From assembly GCA_902766575.1 (NCBI GenBank), contig CACXED010000215.1, forward strand, positions 1-11,415: a DNA stretch of 11,415 nucleotides, in the 5' to 3' direction. Below the pieces are notes generated by a model, which was given only the letters and a program-made list of their open reading frames with translations, was not told the DNA's origin and made no database searches. The stretch's first letter is position 1; each line of letters opens with the position of its first letter. This document shows positions 7,202-11,415 of the stretch, piece after piece. A program made the translations under genes and the position numbers. The stretch comes from an uncultured Ruminococcus sp. (GTDB lineage Bacteria; Bacillota; Clostridia; Oscillospirales; CAG-272).

Positions 7202-7225
7202 ATAATTATTGAATTTATCCCGCGC

Positions 7226-8137
7226 TCACCGCTGAGGCTTGCCGACGTTGACCTCTCTGTAGATTTCGTTTTTCGGCACTCCGCGATCCCTGGCGCAGGC
7301 CTTGACCGCGTCCATCTTCGACATCCCAGACGAGATATAATGCTCAACGTGCTCTCCGACCGTCATATCGTGCCAGAACGCCGTTTCCTGCCGCTTTGAG
7401 CTATCCGCGCCCTCGACGATAAGCACATATTCGCCCCTCGGCTCGCGCTCGTCGTAGAGCCTCACAGCCGCTCCGAGCGTCGTTCTGATTATCTCCTCGT
7501 TGAGCTTTGTCAGCTCGCGGCAGAGCGAGATTTTCCGGTCGCCGAAGGCCTCAAGGAGGTCGGCGAGCGTCGTTTTCAGCTTGTGCGGCGCCTCGTAGAA
7601 GATCAGCGTCCGGTCGTCTGACGAAAGCTCGTCAAGCCGCTTTGAGCGCTCGCCGCGGTTGGTGGTCAGAAAGCCCTCGAACGCGAATCTTGCCGTGAAC
7701 AGTCCCGACAGCGTCAGCGCGGTCATAGCGGCGCAGGGGCCGGGGACTGCCGTCACGGGTATGCCGCGCTCGGCGCAGAGCTTTACGATATCCTCGCCGG
7801 GGTCGCTGATGCCGGGCATACCGGCGTCGGTCACGAGCGCGCAGGACTCTCCGGCGGCGAGCCGGTCGCAGATAACCTCTCCGCGCTCGCGCTTGTTGTG
7901 CTCAAAATAGCTGACCATCGGCTTCTTTATCCCGAACAGCGCCAGCAGCTTCGCCGAGTTTCGCGTGTCCTCGGCGGCGACGAAATCCACTCCGGCGAGC
8001 ACCTTTTTCGCCCGCTCCGAGAGGTCGGAAAGATTGCCGATCGGCGTTGTGACGAGATAGAGCGTCCCGGCTCTTATGCGGTTCTTCTCCTCGCCCTCGT
8101 CGGCGTAGAGGAGATCAGGGTCTTTTGTAATGCTCAT
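7226..8137 (-). CDS. rsmI: 16S rRNA (cytidine-1402-2'-O)-methyltransferase RsmI
   Basis: 303 residues. RsmI 2'-O-methylates C1402 of 16S rRNA in the decoding centre, using S-adenosylmethionine. Family signatures are LYLVTTPIGNLSDLSERA (26-43), AEDTRNSAKLL (55-65), SYFEHN (76-81), LVTDAGMPGISDPG (101-114) and VPGPCAAMTAL (131-141). The C-terminal helical end GMSKMDAVKACARDRGVPKNEIYREV is also typical. The chosen ATG (8135-8137) has GGAG 6 nt upstream. Upstream in-frame starts, including a TTG at 8167, lack such a site and would deepen the overlap with the methyltransferase gene. With this start the overlap is 23 nt, indicating coupled translation. A terminator follows about 25 nt after the stop. 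Confidence 0.95.
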   Translation of the reverse strand: MSITKDPDLLYADEGEEKNRIRAGTLYLVTTPIGNLSDLSERAKKVLAGVDFVAAEDTRNSAKLLALFGIKKPMVSYFEHNKRERGEVICDRLAAGESCALVTDAGMPGISDPGEDIVKLCAERGIPVTAVPGPCAAMTALTLSGLFTARFAFEGFLTTNRGERSKRLDELSSDDRTLIFYEAPHKLKTTLADLLEAFGDRKISLCRELTKLNEEIIRTTLGAAVRLYDEREPRGEYVLIVEGADSSKRQETAFWHDMTVGEHVEHYISSGMSKMDAVKACARDRGVPKNEIYREVNVGKPQR

Positions 8138-8909
8138 CGAAATCTCCGGTTTCATAGATTTTAGCAAGCCCGGGCGTGTATTCGCAGCGTCCCGGCTCGT
8201 CCGAGTACATTATCAGCGGCGGCGTGACAAACAGTCCCTCCGACGCTTCCTTTTTCGCTTCGCAGAGCACAAGGCAGGGCGGCAGTCCGGCTCTTGAGTG
8301 GACAAAGGTCATGCGCTTGGGCTCGAGCCCGGCGCACGCAAGCCCGCTCATCAGCCCGCCGAGCCGATCCGGACGCCAGACGACATAGAACAGCCCGCCG
8401 TTTCTCAGAAGTCTCGCCGCGGCTTTGCAGAAGTCGGAGACTCCGCCCATGACCTCGTGCCGGGCGATATATTTGCGCTCGCTCTCGTTTCTCCGGCCGG
8501 AGGTTTTCATATAGGGCGGGTTCGCGGTCACGACGTCAAAGCTCCCGAGCCCCTGTCCGGCTAGCCCCTGTCCGGGCTTATATTCCCGAATGTCGGCGCA
8601 GACGGTAGAGAGCCTGTCCTCAAAGCTGTTGAGCCTCGCGTTCCGCTCGATCAGCCCGGCGAACCCGGGCTGCACCTCGAGCGCTGTTACCGATGCGACC
8701 TTGTCTCTCGCGAGCATCAGCAGCGGGATTATTCCGGTTCCGCTGCCGAGGTCAGCGGCTTTAGCGCGGGACTGACGTCTCACATAGGCGGCGAGCAGAT
8801 AAGCGTCGCTGCCGAAGGTCAGCCCGTCCTTTTTCTGTATCAGCGACAGCCCGTCGTTGACAGGCGTCAGGGTTTCGTCGTCAAATAACTCGATCTCAGC
8901 CATCATCAT
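8115..8909 (-). CDS. TrmN6/YfiC-like N6-adenine methyltransferase
   Basis: Up to 264 residues. A Rossmann-type SAM methyltransferase: motif I DLGSGTGIIPLLMLAR (53-68), acidic residue E78 after strand 2, and motif IV NPPY (130-133), the catalytic motif of N6-adenine methyltransferases. The N-terminal DETLTPVNDGLSLIQKKDGLTFGSDAYLLAAYV matches the TrmN6 group, which modifies A37 of tRNA1(Val) in E. coli. The exact tRNA target here is inferred. Three consecutive ATGs (8909, 8906, 8903) are possible starts and none has a good SD. The U tract of the upstream terminator ends 3 nt before the first of them. The gene overlaps rsmI by 23 nt. Residues 111-122 carry a small tandem duplication (GQGLA-GQGL). 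Confidence 0.88.
   Translation of the reverse strand: MMMAEIELFDDETLTPVNDGLSLIQKKDGLTFGSDAYLLAAYVRRQSRAKAADLGSGTGIIPLLMLARDKVASVTALEVQPGFAGLIERNARLNSFEDRLSTVCADIREYKPGQGLAGQGLGSFDVVTANPPYMKTSGRRNESERKYIARHEVMGGVSDFCKAAARLLRNGGLFYVVWRPDRLGGLMSGLACAGLEPKRMTFVHSRAGLPPCLVLCEAKKEASEGLFVTPPLIMYSDEPGRCEYTPGLAKIYETGDFDEHYKRP
8548..8575. repeat. Two-copy 15-bp tandem repeat inside the TrmN6-like gene
   Basis: AGCCCCTGTCCGG occurs at 8548-8560 and again at 8563-8575, with a 15-bp period, encoding GQGLA-GQGL in frame. It lies in the surface-loop region between the ADIREY strand and the NPPY motif, so a five-residue expansion there is tolerable. Confidence 0.85.
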
Positions 8910-8913
8910 TTAC

Positions 8914-8940
8914 CAAAAATCGGACGGAAAACCGTCCGAT
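8914..8940 (-). terminator. Intrinsic terminator downstream of murA
   Basis: On the minus strand ATCGGACGG (complement of 8932-8940) and CCGTCCGAT (complement of 8919-8927) form a perfect 9-bp stem with a TTTT loop, followed by a TTTTT tract (with the T of the stem end, six T). It lies about 36 nt after the murA stop, and the tract ends just before the TrmN6-like start codons. A second, weaker hairpin of two CCGCGG copies (8951-8956 and 8965-8970) lies between it and the murA stop. Confidence 0.85.
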
Positions 8941-8975
8941 CCAGTCTCAGCCGCGGACAAAGCGCCGCGGTCTTT

Positions 8976-10262
8976 TCAGTTCGCCTTTTCAAACACCGAG
9001 GGGTCGGGAATTATGACCTTTTTGATGTCGGCTCCGACGGCGCGGAGCTTTCCGACGATATCGTCGTAGCCGCGCTCGATGTAGTGGATATCCTCAATCT
9101 CGGTGCGTCCGGAAGCGGCGAGCCCGGCGATTATCATCGCGACTCCGGCGCGCAGGTCGACCGCCTTGACCGGAGCGGGAGAGAGCTCGTGTCCGCCCTC
9201 GATTATAGCCGTAGCGCCGTCGACGTTGATGTTCGCGCCCATGCGCTTGAGTTCCTCGACGTAGCGGAAGCGGTTGTCGAAAACCCCCTCGGTCAGGCAG
9301 GAGACTCCCTTTGCAAGGCAGAGCAGCACGCCGATCTGCGGGTTCATATCGGTCGGGAAGCCGGGATAGGGCAGCGTCTTGATATTGACGCGGCGAAGCT
9401 CGCCGGTGTGTCTGACGTCGATGGAATCGTCGTTTTCAATGACCTCAACGCCCATCTCCTCTAACTTTGCGGAGATAGACTCAAGGTGCTTGGGTATCAC
9501 GTTTGCGATATGCAGACAGCCTCTCGTAGCGGCTGCGGCGCACATATAGGTTCCCGCCTCGATCATGTCGGGGATTATCGCGTAGGTGCTGCCGTAGAGC
9601 TTATCGACGCCCCTTATCTTGATGACGTCGGTTCCGGCGCCGGAGATCTTGGCTCCGCAGGAGTTGAGGAAGTTCGCAAGATCGACGACGTGAGGCTCGC
9701 GGGCGGCGTTTTCGATGACGGTTGTACCCTTGGCTTTAGCCGCGGCGATCATGATATTTATCGTGCCGCCGACAGTCACGGTGTCAAAATAGATCGAAGC
9801 GCCGGAAAGTCTCTCGGCTCTGGCGTCGATATAGCCGCCCTCGACCCTGACCTCGGCTCCGAGCGCCTTGAAGCCCTTGATATGCTGATCTATCGGCCGC
9901 ACTCCGAAGTTGCAGCCGCCGGGGAGTCCGACATAGGCCCGGCTCCAGCGTCCGAGCTCGGCTCCGACAAGATAATACGAGCCGCGCATCTGCCGCACGA
10001 GCTCGTAGGGCGAGAGCCCGCCTCTTGCGGGACGCGAGTCGATCTCGACCGTATTGCGTCCGAGCATCCTGATCCGGCAGCCCATAGCCGCCAGAATATC
10101 GAGCGACAGCGAAACGTCGCTGATACCCGGAACATTTTCAATAACGCATTTATCATCAATAAGCAGCGTCGCGAGGATTATCGGGACGGCAGCGTTCTTG
10201 GCGCCGCTGACCTCAACTGTTCCGTGAAGCGGTCTGCCGCCGTTTATGATTATTTTCTCCAT
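8976..10262 (-). CDS. murA: UDP-N-acetylglucosamine 1-carboxyvinyltransferase MurA
   Basis: 428 residues, full family length. MurA transfers enolpyruvate from PEP to UDP-GlcNAc, the first committed step of peptidoglycan synthesis, in the cytosol, and is the fosfomycin target. Visible features are SGAKNAA with K22-N23 contacting substrate, the catalytic loop LPGGCNFGVRPIDQHIKG with C117 (the fosfomycin-reactive cysteine; C115 in E. coli), FPTDMNPQ with D305, and IERGYDD with R397. The last two coincide with the E. coli numbering. The start ATG (10260-10262) has AAGG about 6 nt upstream. Because C117 is present rather than the aspartate of resistant enzymes, fosfomycin sensitivity of the enzyme is expected. 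Firmicutes often carry two MurA paralogues; which one this is cannot be decided here. Confidence 0.97.
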   Translation of the reverse strand: MEKIIINGGRPLHGTVEVSGAKNAAVPIILATLLIDDKCVIENVPGISDVSLSLDILAAMGCRIRMLGRNTVEIDSRPARGGLSPYELVRQMRGSYYLVGAELGRWSRAYVGLPGGCNFGVRPIDQHIKGFKALGAEVRVEGGYIDARAERLSGASIYFDTVTVGGTINIMIAAAKAKGTTVIENAAREPHVVDLANFLNSCGAKISGAGTDVIKIRGVDKLYGSTYAIIPDMIEAGTYMCAAAATRGCLHIANVIPKHLESISAKLEEMGVEVIENDDSIDVRHTGELRRVNIKTLPYPGFPTDMNPQIGVLLCLAKGVSCLTEGVFDNRFRYVEELKRMGANINVDGATAIIEGGHELSPAPVKAVDLRAGVAMIIAGLAASGRTEIEDIHYIERGYDDIVGKLRAVGADIKKVIIPDPSVFEKAN

Positions 10263-10274
10263 AATTACCTTTTC

Positions 10275-10295
10275 CCGTCGGCAAAGCGCGGACGG
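10275..10295 (-). promoter_or_regulatory. Small hairpin just upstream of the murA ribosome-binding site
   Basis: CCGTC and GACGG (10275-10279 and 10291-10295) pair around an 11-nt loop, ending a few bases before the murA AAGG. It is short, so a regulatory role is only a possibility. Confidence 0.35.
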
Positions 10296-10298
10296 ATC

Positions 10299-10327
10299 AT
10301 TATATATATATTAGACTTGTTCGATAA
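10299..10327 (-). promoter_or_regulatory. Candidate proximal murA promoter
   Basis: On the minus strand TTATCG (10322-10327) and a perfect TATAAT (10299-10304) are 17 bp apart. Transcription would start near 10292, giving a leader of about 30 nt. The -35 is weak (three of six) and lies inside an arm of the left tandem hairpin, so hairpin extrusion or a protein bound there could affect it. The -10 sits in an alternating TA run, which lowers confidence. Confidence 0.4.
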
Positions 10328-10392
10328 CCCTCCCGATACGTTAACTTGCGTCGCCAATTTGATACGCTCAGGTGGGGTCATCGGACAGGTCT
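10313..10392. repeat. Long imperfect hairpin H2, left copy of a tandem pair
   Basis: AGACTTGTTCGATAACCC (10313-10330) and GGGTCATCGGACAGGTCT (10375-10392) pair over 18 gap-free columns: 15 Watson-Crick, one G-T wobble on one strand and two mismatches. The 44-nt apical region can extend the rod through CCCGA/TCAGG-type pairing (10332-10336 with 10368-10372). Its arms resemble those of the neighbouring hairpin at 10398-10467. If the distal promoter is used, this is part of the murA mRNA leader. Confidence 0.7.
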
Positions 10393-10397
10393 ATTAG

Positions 10398-10467
10398 AGA
10401 GATGTCCGGCGATCCCGCAGAAAGACGGCAGAGCGCCGTCCGGACACTGGGATCAGCGGACAAATCT
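10398..10467. repeat. Long imperfect hairpin H1, right copy of a tandem pair
   Basis: AGAGATGTCCGGCGATCCC (10398-10416) and GGGATCAGCGGACAAATCT (10449-10467) pair over 19 gap-free columns, with AGA/TCT, TGTCCG/CGGACA and GATCCC/GGGATC blocks separated by 2x2 internal loops. The apex holds a perfect 6-bp hairpin, GACGGC (10424-10429) with GCCGTC (10435-10440), around a 5-nt loop. An extra CCGGACA-like segment (10440-10446) could compete for the left arm, allowing an alternative fold. Confidence 0.7.
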
Positions 10468-10523
10468 GTTATGAGTACGCCGAATTCATACCATATTCAA
10501 ACAAGCATGGTTATCCGATAAAT

Positions 10524-10532
10524 ATTATAGCA
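10524..10532 (-). promoter_or_regulatory. Candidate distal murA promoter (extended -10)
   Basis: On the minus strand TGC-TATAAT is a consensus extended -10 element. No good -35 stands at 16-18 bp, which extended -10 promoters do not need. Transcription would start near 10517 and give murA a leader of about 255 nt containing both tandem hairpins. No intrinsic terminator is visible between the upstream partial gene (stop at 10582) and this site, so read-through is also possible. Confidence 0.5.
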
Positions 10533-10581
10533 CCTATCTAACAAAAAAGGAAGTGCTTTAACAAAATGTTTACAATTCGCG

Positions 10582-11415
10582 CTACTTTGAGCTGTAGTAC
10601 TGAGTACCCTGAGCCGCGTTGTATACGATAACAGTATCGTCGCTGTGATCTATTCTCCAGCCGGGGATGAAATAGAGCGCGGTCTTTTCGGAATCCATAT
10701 AGGTCGTATAGCAGGAGGACAGCGAGGTCACAGCCGGAAGCGGATCTCCGGCGCTCTCGCGCTTTGAGGAGAGATTGCCGTAATCGGCAAACAGGATGTT
10801 CACCTGATCGTAGAGCTCATAGTCGTAGCTTCCGCCGACGCCCTCGAAATACCAGCGTCCGACCGCGGTCACAAGCTCCTCGTCCCTGAAAACGCAGACC
10901 ACTCTGTGCCGAAAGACCTCGGTTCTGTTCAGCCGCTGCGAGACCAGTACGAACGAAAGCCCGCGCTCCTCGTCATAAAAGCCGCCCTCGATAAAGGCGG
11001 TCAGCCCCGACTCGTCCTGTTCTCCCGGCGAGAGGAACGCGACGGCGAGCTTTGACAGCGCCGCGAGCCGCGTTTTTCCGATCTCCGGGCTCTCTTTCGC
11101 CGTATTTTCAAAATTATCCGCGGTAATGTCAGTATATGCCGCTCCGTCCGGATTGTTATCGCTCCAGTAGACAAAGCTGAAATCCTTTGTGAACTCGATA
11201 TTCCGGTATTCGCCGTCCGGCGCTCCGGAGGATATGCGGGTAGAGCCGTCGGGCATGGGATAGACGCGCAGAGCGCTCGCGTCCGACTCCGTGAGCCTCG
11301 ACGCAACGGCGATATAATAGGAATCGTCGCCGGGATAGAGGCTCTCAAAGATATCCGCTTCGAATTTGCGCTGCGGGATATGGTTCAGCTCGATCTCAAG
11401 CCCGCGCTCCGAGAG
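10582..11415 (-). CDS. Uncharacterised protein, C-terminal 277 residues; possible YycI-like end
   Basis: The reading frame is open from the right edge to TAG at 10582-10584, so the gene starts outside the window. The first in-window ATG, at 11256, is internal, because 53 in-frame codons precede it (from LSERGLEIELNHIPQRKF through SALRVYP). There is no membrane segment in the visible part. The sequence alternates short beta-like stretches and acidic loops, as in extracytoplasmic domains. The final part (YMDSEKTALYFIPGWRIDHSD, then VIVYNAAQGTQYYSSK) recalls the end of YycI/YycH-type regulators of the WalK histidine kinase, in which a W-x-I strand precedes a Y-N-A/T-G hairpin. That resemblance is a weak impression. 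Proximity to murA fits a cell-envelope role, but no function can be assigned. Confidence 0.8.
   Translation of the reverse strand, partial: LSERGLEIELNHIPQRKFEADIFESLYPGDDSYYIAVASRLTESDASALRVYPMPDGSTRISSGAPDGEYRNIEFTKDFSFVYWSDNNPDGAAYTDITADNFENTAKESPEIGKTRLAALSKLAVAFLSPGEQDESGLTAFIEGGFYDEERGLSFVLVSQRLNRTEVFRHRVVCVFRDEELVTAVGRWYFEGVGGSYDYELYDQVNILFADYGNLSSKRESAGDPLPAVTSLSSCYTTYMDSEKTALYFIPGWRIDHSDDTVIVYNAAQGTQYYSSK

Noticed and set aside
8138..8167. An upstream TTG start for rsmI
   Set aside because: It has no SD, whereas the ATG at 8135-8137 has GGAG at 6 nt and gives a normal RsmI N-terminus.
9486..10397. A 303-codon plus-strand open frame antisense to murA
   Set aside because: murA on the other strand is unambiguous, with exact catalytic residues; the antisense product has no recognisable motif and its start lacks an SD site.
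10263..10581. T-box leader, CRISPR array, 4.5S SRP RNA, RNase P RNA or tmRNA in the murA upstream region
   Set aside because: None of their hallmark sequences is present, and there are only two related hairpins with dissimilar loops rather than regular repeats and spacers.

Overview
This is a moderately GC-rich window that reads like a Gram-positive Clostridia genome. Strong AAGGAGG/GGAGG Shine-Dalgarno sites, a Rex-type operator and a lipobox-bearing CotH-family protein suggest a gut-type Oscillospiraceae/Ruminococcaceae relative. That taxonomic reading is inferred from gene content and signals, not tested. There are nine protein genes: seven complete, plus one cut by each window edge.

Left block. 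The window opens on the first 30 codons of gap (glyceraldehyde-3-phosphate dehydrogenase, minus strand), with a near-consensus Rex box in its leader. Diverging from it is a plus-strand operon behind a perfect-hexamer promoter (TTGACA-18-TATAAT): a VTC/CYTH-type polyphosphate polymerase-domain protein, a DUF4956 multi-pass membrane protein, and a large CotH-kinase lipoprotein. The three genes overlap by 25 and 4 nt. Together they supply a cytosolic phosphate-polymer enzyme, a membrane component and a surface-anchored atypical kinase, which makes them the best candidate for an under-described system here.

Middle block. The 127 nt after the cotH-like gene hold an unusually dense set of inverted repeats: an 11-bp hairpin, then a compact three-way junction of 11-, 8- and 13-bp helices. 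Two signal-less glycan enzymes follow: a GH99-like/WbsX-family protein and a divergent GH13 alpha-amylase-family protein. A terminator hairpin lies between the GH13 gene and the convergent rsmI.

Right block (minus strand). From right to left come a partial gene of uncertain function with a YycI-like C-terminal end, a 319-nt intergenic region, murA, an intrinsic terminator, and a TrmN6-like methyltransferase overlapping rsmI. The region upstream of murA contains two tandem long hairpins whose arms are recognisably related to each other, together with two candidate murA promoters. I recognise no known RNA family there; it is the second main candidate for something new.

The right block is housekeeping (peptidoglycan precursor synthesis, tRNA and rRNA modification). 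The left and middle blocks look like accessory surface or glycan functions.
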